DNA from: JADGRB01 sp963835825
GTDB lineage: Bacteria > Myxococcota_A > Polyangia > Fen-1088
NCBI GenBank assembly: GCA_963835825.1
Contig: CAWIGZ010000005.1
Location: 62,001 to 126,000, forward strand
Direction of reading: 5' to 3'
DNA length: 64,000 nucleotides
Below are positions 10,593 to 21,135 of the stretch, piece after piece; the first letter of the stretch is position 1; the number at the start of each line of letters is the position of its first letter. The translations under genes and the position numbers were made by a program. The notes under the pieces are model-generated. The model saw only the letters and a program-made list of their open reading frames with translations. It searched no databases and was not told the origin of the DNA.

Positions 10593-11084
10593 ATGGAGCC
10601 GACTTTCCGAGTGGGTGATCTGGCCGTCTATCCGGCCCACGGCGTTGCGCAGATTGTCGGCATCGAGACGCGCGAGATCTCGGGCAACAAGCAGACCTTC
10701 TACATTCTCAAGATTCTCGAGAACGGAATGAAGATCATGATCCCGACGCGCAATGCGGGCGCCGTCGGTTTGCGCGAGCTCATTCGCGCCGACGAGGTCG
10801 ACGAGGTTTTCGAGATCCTCAAGAGCCGCGAAGTGGCCGTCGAGGGGCAGACCTGGAACCGCCGCTACCGCGAGTACATGGAGAAGATCAAGACCGGCTC
10901 CGTGTTCGAGATCGCCGAGGTGCTGCGCGATCTGCAGCGCCTCAAGGGCGACAAGGAGCTCTCCTTCGGCGAGCGGAAGATGCTCGACACCGCGCGCACG
11001 CTGCTGATCAAAGAGATCGCCGTCGCGACGAAGTCCAAGGAAGTGAAGATCGAAGAGAAGTTGGACCGCATCTTCTCCGCCTGA
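10593..11084 (+). CDS. cdnL: CarD-family RNA polymerase-binding regulator CdnL
   Basis: Small CarD/CdnL/TRCF protein that binds the RNA polymerase beta subunit and stabilises open complexes at sigma70 promoters, notably rRNA promoters. It is essential in Myxococcus. The 163-residue length matches Myxococcus CdnL and lacks the HMGA tail of CarD. Residues 1-65 form the RNAP-interacting domain (FRVGDLAVYPAHGVAQ), and the C-terminal helical part contains the conserved tryptophan in QTWNRRYREY. It is a single gene with its own promoter candidates and a strong terminator, as expected for an abundant global factor. Confidence 0.94.
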   Translation: MEPTFRVGDLAVYPAHGVAQIVGIETREISGNKQTFYILKILENGMKIMIPTRNAGAVGLRELIRADEVDEVFEILKSREVAVEGQTWNRRYREYMEKIKTGSVFEIAEVLRDLQRLKGDKELSFGERKMLDTARTLLIKEIAVATKSKEVKIEEKLDRIFSA

Positions 11085-11123
11085 GCATTCGACCCAAGGG
11101 CGCGCGACGCGCGCCGAACCTGA

Positions 11124-11160
11124 CCCCGGCCGGTTGACTCCGCGCCGGGGTTTTTGTTTT
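11124..11160 (+). terminator. Rho-independent terminator after cdnL
   Basis: Perfect 7-bp stem CCCCGGC / GCCGGGG with a 13-nt loop, followed by TTTTTGTTTT, 40 bp after the cdnL stop. Confidence 0.85.
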
Positions 11161-11235
11161 GGGGCGCACGCAACTCCTACGAGCGCGGGCCGACACCTCC
11201 TCCGTCCAACAACCGGACTCACAAAGGAGGCGCCG

Positions 11236-11682
11236 ATGGCCGCCCAGACGAACAGCACGCAGCAGATCGATTCGCAGATCCCGCCCGCCGCCCGCCGGTT
11301 TCTCGAGGAGACGACGATGAAGTCGCTCTTCGGCATCCCGGACGAAGCGCTCGACTCCATCATGGCGCTGGCCTACCAGCTCTATCAGGTCGGCCGCTAC
11401 GCCGACGTCGAGGTGCTCTGCCGCGGGCTCATCGCCGCCGATCACAAGTACTGGTGGTCGTACTCCCTGTACGCCGCCACCCTCCGCCGCCTCGGCCGCC
11501 TGCCCGAGGCGCTGGCCCAGTTGGAGAAGGGGCTCGCGTACGAGCCCGACGAGCCGAAGCTGCTCTTCATGCGCAGCGAAATCAGCGAAGCGCTGGCGCG
11601 AGAGACGCGCCAGCCGGAAGCGTCCGCATCTCCCAGCGTCGCCCGCGCGACGTCCCCCGCCAGCCCGCACGTCGCGGCCTAA
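11236..11682 (+). CDS. LcrH/SycD-like TPR chaperone
   Basis: A 148-residue protein with about three tandem TPR helices between residues 35 and 115. The stretch ALAYQLYQVGRYADVEVLCR resembles the first TPR of type III secretion class II chaperones (LcrH/SycD/IpgC). The N-terminus and the Ala/Pro/Ser-rich tail look unstructured. A perfect AAAGGAGG site precedes the ATG. The next gene starts 20 bp downstream and encodes a low-complexity protein with a structured start and Met-rich end, which would fit a chaperone-cargo pair. No secretion apparatus gene is in the window. A plain TPR scaffold is the alternative. Confidence 0.75.
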   Translation: MAAQTNSTQQIDSQIPPAARRFLEETTMKSLFGIPDEALDSIMALAYQLYQVGRYADVEVLCRGLIAADHKYWWSYSLYAATLRRLGRLPEALAQLEKGLAYEPDEPKLLFMRSEISEALARETRQPEASASPSVARATSPASPHVAA

Positions 11683-11702
11683 AGCCAGAAAAAGGAGCAG
11701 CC

Positions 11703-13013
11703 ATGGGTTTCTTTGGAAGCATCGTCTCAGACGTCACAAAAGCAGTCACCGATCCAGGCGCGTTGATCAGCGACGCAGCCAAGGCGGTCCTCCCCAAGAA
11801 CATGGGCGCCATCGGCGACATCCTGGGTGGCATCGCCGACATCGAGTCTGGACATCCGCTGCAGGCACTCAGCCACCTGACCGACACCCTCAAGGACCTG
11901 CCCCAGCTGGCGCAGGGGCTGTCGGGCGCGCAAGCGAATGACGCGGCCGCCCCCGCGGGGACAGCAGGCGCCGAGCCGTCTCCGCCCCCGACCAGAGCGA
12001 GCCAATCATCAGCGGCGGAATCGACCACCTCGACCGCCGCTCCAGCCCCGGAGTCTCCCAAGGTGAACGTCCAGACGGTCGGGAAAGGAACGGTCATCTC
12101 GATCGACGACGGCACGCACACGACCGTCATCACCGAGAAGCCCGGCCACAAGCCATTCGTTTCGGTCCATCTGGATCGAAGCCCAACCCCTGGAACCTCA
12201 GGTCCGGGCGCGGAAGCGCCGGTCCCGTCCCCGCCGTCGACCCCGTCCGAGACCAGCACGCCCGGAGTCACCACGCCCGGCACCACCGCTCCCGAAGCCA
12301 GCACGCCCGGCACCACCGCTCCTGGAGCCACTCCTGCCAGCACTCCGGGCACCCCGCCCGGTACGAGCACGCCGGCAGCGAACAAAGCCCCCTCGGCTGC
12401 CCCGACGCCGCAGGCACCCAACATCACTGTGCAAAGATTCGGCAGGGAAACGATCACCACGGTGGACAACGGCAGGCGCACCACCGTCATCGTTCAGCGA
12501 CCTGGCCAGCGCCCGATCGTCAGGACCCACGCCGACAAGGTTCCCTCGTTGCGCGACCTCATCTCGGGATCGGCCACGGTGGCCGCCGGATCCGCGAAGC
12601 CCGCCTCCTCGACCGCAGCTGCGATCAGTACGACGGGGACGAGCAGCTCGGCAAACGGCGCGAGCGCAGGAGCAACCAGTACCCCGTCCGGCACGAGTGC
12701 CCCCGCCGCGACCGCCGCGACCGCCGCGACCGAGCCAAGCGCCTCGACCGCCGCGGCGGCCGCGACCGATGCGAGCGCCTCGACCGCCGCGGCACCCAAA
12801 GACCTCGCCGGCTTGATGGCGATGTCGCCCGATCAGTTCATGCAGGCGGTCACCAGCGGGAAGATCCCGGACAGCGTTGCCAACAGCCCGAGCGCGATGA
12901 TGCAGGTCCAGGCGCGCATGAACCAGATCACCCAGATGAATCAGCTGGTGACGGGGATGATGGCGGCGATGCACCAGATGGAAATGTCGATCATCCAGAA
13001 CATCCGCTGCTGA
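11703..13013 (+). CDS. low-complexity protein with two internal repeats, candidate cargo of the upstream TPR chaperone
   Basis: A 436-residue protein I do not recognise. Residues 1-80 are a predicted amphipathic helical head (MGFFGSIVSDVTKAV...). Two copies of a beta-type module occur at about 121-159 and 241-279; they share the pattern VQ-x2-G-x2-T-x4-D-(D/N)-G-x2-TTVI-x3-PG-x2-P. A Thr/Pro/Ser/Gly linker with TPGTTAP units separates them. Residues 290-385 are Ala/Thr/Ser-rich, and the last 50 residues form a Met/Gln-rich helix ending NIRC. There is no signal peptide. AAGGAG precedes the ATG. Together with the LcrH/SycD-like gene this could be a secreted or surface protein, but that is inference. 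Confidence 0.7.
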   Translation: MGFFGSIVSDVTKAVTDPGALISDAAKAVLPKNMGAIGDILGGIADIESGHPLQALSHLTDTLKDLPQLAQGLSGAQANDAAAPAGTAGAEPSPPPTRASQSSAAESTTSTAAPAPESPKVNVQTVGKGTVISIDDGTHTTVITEKPGHKPFVSVHLDRSPTPGTSGPGAEAPVPSPPSTPSETSTPGVTTPGTTAPEASTPGTTAPGATPASTPGTPPGTSTPAANKAPSAAPTPQAPNITVQRFGRETITTVDNGRRTTVIVQRPGQRPIVRTHADKVPSLRDLISGSATVAAGSAKPASSTAAAISTTGTSSSANGASAGATSTPSGTSAPAATAATAATEPSASTAAAAATDASASTAAAPKDLAGLMAMSPDQFMQAVTSGKIPDSVANSPSAMMQVQARMNQITQMNQLVTGMMAAMHQMEMSIIQNIRC

Positions 13014-13111
13014 CATCGCTTACATCGCGTCGGGCGAAGGCGAGCTCTGCTCGCCGCAGCCCATCGCGGGAGGGTTTGGGAACCCTCCCAGGGTTCCCAT
13101 GAATTTCGAGG

Positions 13112-13157
13112 CGCGCGATCGCGGGGGGCTGGGCCTCCCGCGGTCGCGCGTTTAGAC
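13112..13157. terminator. hairpin between convergent genes (repeat protein gene and gyrB)
   Basis: CGCGCGATCGCGGGGGG pairs with CTCCCGCGGTCGCGCG across a short GGGC-type loop, one mismatch, then TTTA on the plus strand. It lies between the stop at 13013 and the gyrB stop at 13163, so it could serve either direction. Just beyond it an exact 11-bp tandem duplication of GACGTCTAAAC (minus strand) spans the gyrB stop codon. Confidence 0.55.
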
Positions 13158-13162
13158 GTCGT

Positions 13163-15597
<2,435 letters not shown>

Positions 15598-15686
15598 GAA
15601 CAGATCGATCGCACTGTGAGGCGCACCATGAAGAGACCTGCGTTCAAGGGAGCCAGCTGGCTACAAACCTGAACGTTTCCAGGTAT

Positions 15687-16849
15687 CTAGCATTTGGTAG
15701 CCGGTAAGTAAAGTGAAACCTGTGTCAGGCGACGCCCGTGATTCGCCCTCGCCCGGACCTGGAAATCGAGGCGATCGGTGCGGTCCGGAACGATCTCGCG
15801 TTCGGTGACGGAGATGAGCGTCTGACAATCGAGCTTGGTGATCACCTCGAAGAGCAGGCCGCGGCGGCGCGGATCGAGCTCGCTCGGGACGTCGTCGAGC
15901 AGGAGGATCGGCGGGTCGTCGAGGCGGGCGCTGACCTCCGTCAGCTCGGCGAGCTTGAGCGCCAGCATGAGCGACCGGAGCTGGCCCTGCGAGGCGTGGG
16001 TTCGGGCGAGCGAGCCGGAGAGCCCGATCTCCAGGTCGTCGGCCTGCGGGCCGAACCCGGTGAACCGACGGCGCTCGTCGAGCGCCCGCCGCTCGACCAG
16101 CCCCCGCCCCAGCGCCGCGCGCACGCCCTCCTCGTCGTTCGCCGCTTCCACCGCCGGGTCGCTGCGATAGACCAGCGAGACGGGGAGATCGCCGTGCAGG
16201 GCGCGAAAGTGGTCGCGCGAGGCGGGGCGCCAGGGCGGCGGTGAGCGCGCGGCGGCGCATCACCACGCGCGCTCCGGTGCGGGCCAGCTCGTCGTCGAAG
16301 GCATCGAGAAGGGTCCGATCCCAGTCGCGGCGCTTCAGCAGCGCGTTCCGGTTGCGCAGGACCTTCTGGAACGCGCTCGCCTCCGCGTAGTAGCCGCGCT
16401 CGACGTTGAAGATCGCCAGGTCCAGAAACCGCCGGCGGGCGGCCGGCGCCGCCCGGGGGAGCAGCAGGTCCTCCGGCACGAACAGCACGACGCTGACCGC
16501 CCCCAGCGCCGCCGCCGTGCTGCGTACCAGCTTGCCGTCGAGCCGCACCACTCGGCCCGCCGGCCCGAGCTCCACGTCGAAGCGCCGTTCGAGCCCGCGG
16601 TGCAGCACCTCCGCCCGCAGGTGAGCCCGCCCGTGCGGCGCGCCCCGCTGGATCAGATCCTCGGCGTGCGTCGTGCGGAACGACCGGAGCGCCGCCAGGT
16701 AGTAGGCCGCTTCCAGCACATTCGTCTTTCCCTGCCCGTTGTCGCCGAACAGCACCGAGAGCCGCTCGGCCGGCACCAATTTCATCGGCTCGAGGTTGCG
16801 CCACCCCTCCGCCGCCAGCTCGCAGAATGCGCAGCTCGTACAACCTCAT
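15687..16849 (-). CDS. recF: DNA replication and repair protein RecF (two apparent frameshifts)
   Basis: SMC-like ATPase that loads RecA at gaps with RecO and RecR. The Walker A is GDNGQGKTN, and the late signature QGQLRSLMLALKLAE and Walker B PPILLLDDVPSELD are all present. One surplus base near 16822 and one near 16219-16227 must be removed to give 386 residues. The proposed ATG (MRLYELRIL) lies in the same frame as the end of DnaN (MPMRL), with no stop codon between them. The true boundary is therefore uncertain. A start further downstream is possible. Confidence 0.85.
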
Positions 16850-17942
16850 CGGCATGACGACGCAGACGTAGTCGCTGCCGTCGGCGGGACGGACCACCGC
16901 CGGATCGAGCTCGCCTGCCAGCTCCACCCGCACCTCGGCGGTGCCGATCTCGGCCAGCAGGTCGATGAAGTAGCGCGCGTTGAACCCGATCTGCACCGGG
17001 GTCCCCTTGTAGCCAATCTCGATCTCCTCCTTCGCCGCGCCGAGATCGGGGTTGTCGCTCTCGATGCGCAGCTTGCCCTTGTCGAGGCCGATGCGCACGC
17101 CGGAGGTCTTGTCCGACGACATCAGGGACACGCGCCGGAGCGCGTCCAGGAACCCCAGCCGCGACACGGTGAAGGCCCGCTCGTTGTCCTTGGGGATGAC
17201 CTGGTCGTAGGGAGGGAACTGGCCGTCGATCAGCTTCACCGAGATCCCGACGTCGTCCGCCTTCAGCACGAAGTTGCCGTCGTGGATGCCGATGGCGGTG
17301 GGCGTCTCCCGCGTCTCGATCGCCCGGCGCAGCTCGACGATCCCTTTGCGCGGAATGAGCACGCCGGTCGCCAGCTTCGGGCCGCCGGCCAGGGCATGTC
17401 CGGCCTTCGACAGGCGGTGGCCGTCCGTGGAGACCATCCGGGCGGTGACCCCGTCCGACTCGAACAGCACGCCGGCCAGGTGTTGCCGGGTCTCGTCGAG
17501 CGAAACCGAGAAGATCGTCTTGCTGATCATGTCGCGGAGCACCGCCGTGTCGACCAGGGAGGTCTGTGCTTCGGCGATGGCGGGAAGCTTGGGATAGTCG
17601 CGGTCAGGCATCCCCACGACCTTGAACTCGACCTTGCCGCTGCGGATCTCCGCCCAGCTCTGCTCGGTCCGGCGGACGTGCACCTCGTCGGCCGGGAAGC
17701 CCTTTCACGATCTCGTAAAGCTGCCGTGCCGCCACCGTCAGCCCGCCCTCCTTTTCAATCTTGGCGTCGAGCGTGACCTGCGTGCTGACGTTCAGATCGG
17801 TCGCGCCGCAGAGCAGCTTGTCCTTGCCCTCCGTGCGCAAAAGAACATTGGCGAGGATGGGGAGCGTGCTCTTTCGATCGGCGATCCCGTGCGTCAAGTA
17901 GAGCCCCCGCAGGAACTCTTCCTTCCGAATCTTGAACTCCAT
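16841..17942 (-). CDS. dnaN: DNA polymerase III sliding clamp (one apparent frameshift; stop codon not visible)
   Basis: Beta clamp that tethers the replicative polymerase. The start MEFKIRKEEFLRGL follows an AAGGAGCGAAGG leader. One surplus base near 17694-17703 separates the first 77 codons from the rest. The corrected protein runs exactly 367 residues to the classic C-terminus VVMPMRL, the same length as typical clamps. The next codon is TAC, not a stop, and the frame continues into recF. Either an inserted base destroyed the stop or the two are fused (see findings). Confidence 0.92.
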
Positions 17943-17959
17943 CCTTCGCTCCTTGGGTT

Positions 17960-18180
17960 TTCCCGGTCTCTTCTATCTCTAATTTATAAGATTAAGAAGA
18001 AGAGGTAGCAGTAGGTGCCTGTGGGATATGTGGACGGAGCAGATTCTCCGTCGGTGAGTGTGGTCGTCGGGGCTGTGAATTGGTGGGGGATACAGATCCG
18101 GGTGGATGGTGGAGGAGCCGGGCGGACGGCTGTTCGGGCGGTTCCTCCACAGCCCTCTCCACAGACCGCTGTGAAGAGAA
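17960..18180. other. dnaA-dnaN spacer, second oriC candidate
   Basis: The spacer has an unusually AT-rich tract (about 17971-18006, with taatttataagattaagaag) and several degenerate DnaA-box-like words: TGTGGGATA at 18020, TGTGGAC at 18029, and CTCCACAG twice near 18145-18165. This is the layout of an origin with an unwinding region, but none of the boxes is a perfect TTATCCACA. The AT tract may equally be the dnaN promoter. Confidence 0.35.
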
Positions 18181-19578
18181 TCAGGGCTGGCGCAGATGGC
18201 CTTCGAGGGTGCCGACCACGCTGCGAACCGACGGATCTTCTCCGCAGAGGCGCTCGATCTTGCGGACCGCGCTGATGACCGTGGAGTGGTCCTTGCCGCC
18301 GAACCGGCTGCCAATCTCGGGGTAGCTCATGTTGGTCAGCTTGCGCGCCAGGAACATCGCGATCATGCGCGGGTGCGCGATCGCGCGGTGGCGTTTCGGT
18401 CCCTTGAGATCGTGCAGCTTGACGTCGAAGTAGGCCGCCACCTCGCGCTGCACCGCCTCGATGGTGAGGCCGCTCGGCGCGCTGGCCATCAGCTTGGAGA
18501 CGGCCTCGCGGGCCAGCTCCATGGTGATGGGGAGCCCCTGGAACGAGGCGCGCGCCGCCAGGCGCAGAAGGGCCCCCTCGAGCTCGCGGACGTTGCTCTT
18601 GATGTGAGCCGCCAGGTACAGCGCCGCCTCGTCGGGGAGGACCACCCGATCGAGCTCCGCCTTGCGCTTGAGGATCGCCACCCGCGTCTCCAGATCGGGC
18701 GTCTCCACCTCGGCGATGAGGCCCCAGGTGAAGCGGCTGCGCAGGCGATCCTCGACGCCGGGGAGCTCGGCCGGCAGCTTGTCGGAGGCGAGCACGATCT
18801 GCTTGTGGGCGTAGTGGAGGGCGTTGAAGGTATGGAAGAACTCGTCCTGCGAGCTGTCCTTGTTCGAAAGGAACTGGATGTCGTCGACGATCAGCACGTC
18901 GGGCGCCGTCCGATACCGGGCACGGAACTCCTCCATCGAGCTGCCGCCCGACGAGCGCTTCTGGCTCATCATCGAGCCGATGAAGTCGGTAACGAACTTC
19001 TCACCGGTGATGAAGCAGACGGCCCACTCCGGGTGCTGCAGATGGATCTCGTGCCCGATGGCCTGCAGGAGGTGGGTCTTGCCGAGGCCGACGCCGCCGT
19101 AGATGAAAAGCGGGTTCCAGCGGGAGGCGGGCGCCTCGGCCACCATGCGCGCCGCCGCGTGGGCAAACTGGTTGGTCGGACCGACCACGAACTTGTCGAA
19201 GGTGTAGCGCTCGAGCAGCTGCGGTGGCCGCGCGGCGGGGACTTGGGCCAGGCTCGGGTGTCGCTCGGACCCGCCTCCCACGCTCCGGGACGGCACGCTT
19301 TGTTCCCGCGGTGTCTCCTTCACCTGCTCTTCCATCACCTCGAAGTCGACCTTGAAGGCCCGCTGGGCGCGGGATTCGATATCCTTGAGGATCGACGGGA
19401 GGAAATTGTCCTCGAACCACTCCTTGTGGTAGCGGTTCGGCGCCCGCAGGCGGATGTGTCCATCGTCGATGCCGACGCACTCGATGGGGCGTAGCCAGAG
19501 ATCGCGGTGCGCGGGCTTCACCAGCGGCTCGATCGATCGGACGGCCTCGGTCCACAGATCAAGCATCACGGGCACCAT
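18181..19578 (-). CDS. dnaA: chromosomal replication initiator DnaA
   Basis: AAA+ initiator that opens oriC. The 465-residue protein has domain I (LDLWTEAVRSIEPLV...), a short linker, the AAA+ core with Walker A YGGVGLGKTHLLQ and Walker B VLIVDDIQFLSNK, and the C-terminal DNA-binding domain with the signature GPKRHRAIAHPRMIAMFLAR followed by GGKDHSTVISAVRKIE. The frame is intact. The ATG at 19578 is used; the GTG two codons on is possible. It heads the leftward dnaA-dnaN-recF-gyrB block. Confidence 0.97.
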   Translation of the reverse strand: MVPVMLDLWTEAVRSIEPLVKPAHRDLWLRPIECVGIDDGHIRLRAPNRYHKEWFEDNFLPSILKDIESRAQRAFKVDFEVMEEQVKETPREQSVPSRSVGGGSERHPSLAQVPAARPPQLLERYTFDKFVVGPTNQFAHAAARMVAEAPASRWNPLFIYGGVGLGKTHLLQAIGHEIHLQHPEWAVCFITGEKFVTDFIGSMMSQKRSSGGSSMEEFRARYRTAPDVLIVDDIQFLSNKDSSQDEFFHTFNALHYAHKQIVLASDKLPAELPGVEDRLRSRFTWGLIAEVETPDLETRVAILKRKAELDRVVLPDEAALYLAAHIKSNVRELEGALLRLAARASFQGLPITMELAREAVSKLMASAPSGLTIEAVQREVAAYFDVKLHDLKGPKRHRAIAHPRMIAMFLARKLTNMSYPEIGSRFGGKDHSTVISAVRKIERLCGEDPSVRSVVGTLEGHLRQP

Positions 19579-19860
19579 CTGTCCACAGGCCAGGAGACAG
19601 CAATTCCATAGTAATTTCCGGGTCCATCACGCCGATTCCCCCTCTTTGTCCACAACGAAAGGCCAAGCGAAATCAACCCGCAGCAGCCCACCGAGATCAT
19701 TCGCCCTGCCTCGGCCTCGTCGGTCACCGTGCGACGGGTTCACCGCGCGGTGGAGGTTCTCTATCAAACGGCGTCGGACGCCATCAAGCGACAAACCCGG
19801 GCGACCAGGCAAGACCGCGAAAATCAGCGGGATAATTTTTTCAGGGTTGTTGCCGATTCG
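19545..19860. other. candidate replication origin upstream of dnaA
   Basis: Three nTCCACA boxes in the same orientation lie at 19548-19556 (CGGTCCACA), 19579-19587 (CTGTCCACA) and 19646-19654 (TTGTCCACA, one mismatch from TTATCCACA). An AT-rich run, gggataattttttcagg, is at about 19826-19843. They sit in the divergent dnaA/rpmH gap, where transcription diverges on both sides. The rest of the gap to 20357 contains no convincing gene; overlapping open frames there have no recognisable protein and arise from GC-rich codon structure. Confidence 0.42.
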
Positions 19861-20357
19861 ACGCGCGGGTGGAACCGACGGAGCGCTTGGGCCTCATAAC
19901 TCGGCGTAGGGGCGCGGATTTTTTGATTCCGGTAGAGCTCGAATCCGGGCCGAGTCGGAATTCACGGCACTTCACCATCCTCGATGGCGGAAAGCCCCAT
20001 GACATGGGCACTGGCGCACGTTCTTCGCGCGCCGATGCGAATCCCCCGACGGAGATTGGCGTGCGGCGCGAGCGCGCTTCGCGAGAGATCGTCGAAAAAC
20101 GGGCAAAGTGCGCGGCAAGAGCTCGCGCACGAGGCCGTGCGGGATGAGCTGCACGAGATGGTGCAAGAGGTCCTGCAAGGGGCGCCGCACGAGGGCGGCC
20201 ACAAAGCGGGCAAGCCGCTGGCGCGACCAGGGGGCCGGGGCGCCCGGCGGGCGGGTCCGTTGACACACCGGATCGACGGTGCTATCAAGTTCGACCTTCC
20301 GGGCGCCGCGCGGCGCTTCGCCTAAGCAAGAGCATCAGAGACCTTTCGGAGGACGTC

Positions 20358-20510
20358 GTGAGCAAGAGGACATTTCAACCGCACCGCAAGAGCCGCCTGC
20401 GTACCCACGGTTTCCGCAAGCGCATGAAGTCGCGCTCGGGGCGCGAGGTGATTCGGCGCCGGCGGCGCAAGGGTCGCCGACAGCTCACCGTCTCTGTCTC
20501 GAAGAAGTAG
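20358..20510 (+). CDS. rpmH: 50S ribosomal protein L34
   Basis: The 50-residue highly basic protein VSKRTFQPHRKSRLRTHGF...SVSKK is an unmistakable L34. GTG start with a TCGGAGGA ribosome-binding site. It precedes rnpA by 8 bp, the near-universal rpmH-rnpA-yidD-yidC arrangement. Confidence 0.96.
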   Translation: MSKRTFQPHRKSRLRTHGFRKRMKSRSGREVIRRRRRKGRRQLTVSVSKK

Positions 20511-20518
20511 GGCACGCC

Positions 20519-20896
20519 ATGGGCGCCGCGGCTGTTGTAGAGCGGCGCCGCGAGCGCTTTCCCGGCGCGGCCCGCGTCCGGCGCCGCCCCGACTACCTGA
20601 CGATTCAGAACCGCGGACGCCGCCTGGTCGGCCCGCATCTCCTGCTGTTCGCGCTGCCTGGCGCCGTCCCCGGCGCGGGCCGGCTGGGCGTGACCGTCAG
20701 CAAGAAGGTCGGCGGCGCCGTCTTGCGCAACCGCGTGAAGCGCTGGATCCGCGACTGCTACCGGCGGCGGCGTCCCGAGTTCCCGCCCGGCCTCGATCTG
20801 GTCGTCGTTGCCCGCCCTCCAGCCGCCAATGCCGATCACAGCGCCGTCTGCAATGAGCTTGCCTCGCTGGCGCGCCGGTTGAGAGGCGCGCCGTGA
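20519..20896 (+). CDS. rnpA: ribonuclease P protein component
   Basis: Protein subunit of RNase P that helps the catalytic RNA cut tRNA 5' leaders. The 125-residue product has the RNR motif region GVTVSKKVGGAVLRNRVKRW and the conserved N-terminal F/Y-containing strand region. An extra Arg-rich segment precedes it (about residues 1-22). ATG lies 8 bp after rpmH; the stop overlaps the yidD start. Confidence 0.95.
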   Translation: MGAAAVVERRRERFPGAARVRRRPDYLTIQNRGRRLVGPHLLLFALPGAVPGAGRLGVTVSKKVGGAVLRNRVKRWIRDCYRRRRPEFPPGLDLVVVARPPAANADHSAVCNELASLARRLRGAP

Positions 20897-21129
20897 AGAC
20901 GATCCTGCTCGGCCTCATCTGGATCTACCGGCGCACGATCTCGCCGGTGCTCGGTGGCCGCTGCCGGTTCGAGCCCACCTGCTCGGTCTACGCCGAGGAG
21001 GCGATCCGCACCCACGGCGCTTTCCGGGGCGGCTGGCTGGCAATTGGTCGGCTTCTTCGCTGCCAACCGTTCGCCCGGGGTGGTATAGACCCGGTTCCCG
21101 CGCCGGGCTCACCTCGGCACGCGGAATAA
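20893..21129 (+). CDS. yidD: membrane protein insertion efficiency factor
   Basis: A 78-residue protein with the family motif CRFEPTCSVYAEEAI (conserved cysteines) and an N-terminal amphipathic/hydrophobic helix (LLGLIWIYRRTISPV). YidD assists YidC-dependent insertion. GTG start overlaps the rnpA stop (GTGA). It ends 6 bp before yidC. Confidence 0.93.
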   Translation: MKTILLGLIWIYRRTISPVLGGRCRFEPTCSVYAEEAIRTHGAFRGGWLAIGRLLRCQPFARGGIDPVPAPGSPRHAE

Positions 21130-21135
21130 AAAACC

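Noticed and set aside
12240..12370. Repeated cacgcccggcaccaccgctcc units, CRISPR-like at first sight
   Set aside because: They encode in-frame TPGTTAP repeats of a Thr/Pro linker; spacing is codon-based and no spacers or cas genes are present.
19962..20325. Short open frames in the dnaA-rpmH gap
   Set aside because: Overlapping frames on both strands, no ribosome-binding site, no protein-like composition; treated as non-coding origin region.
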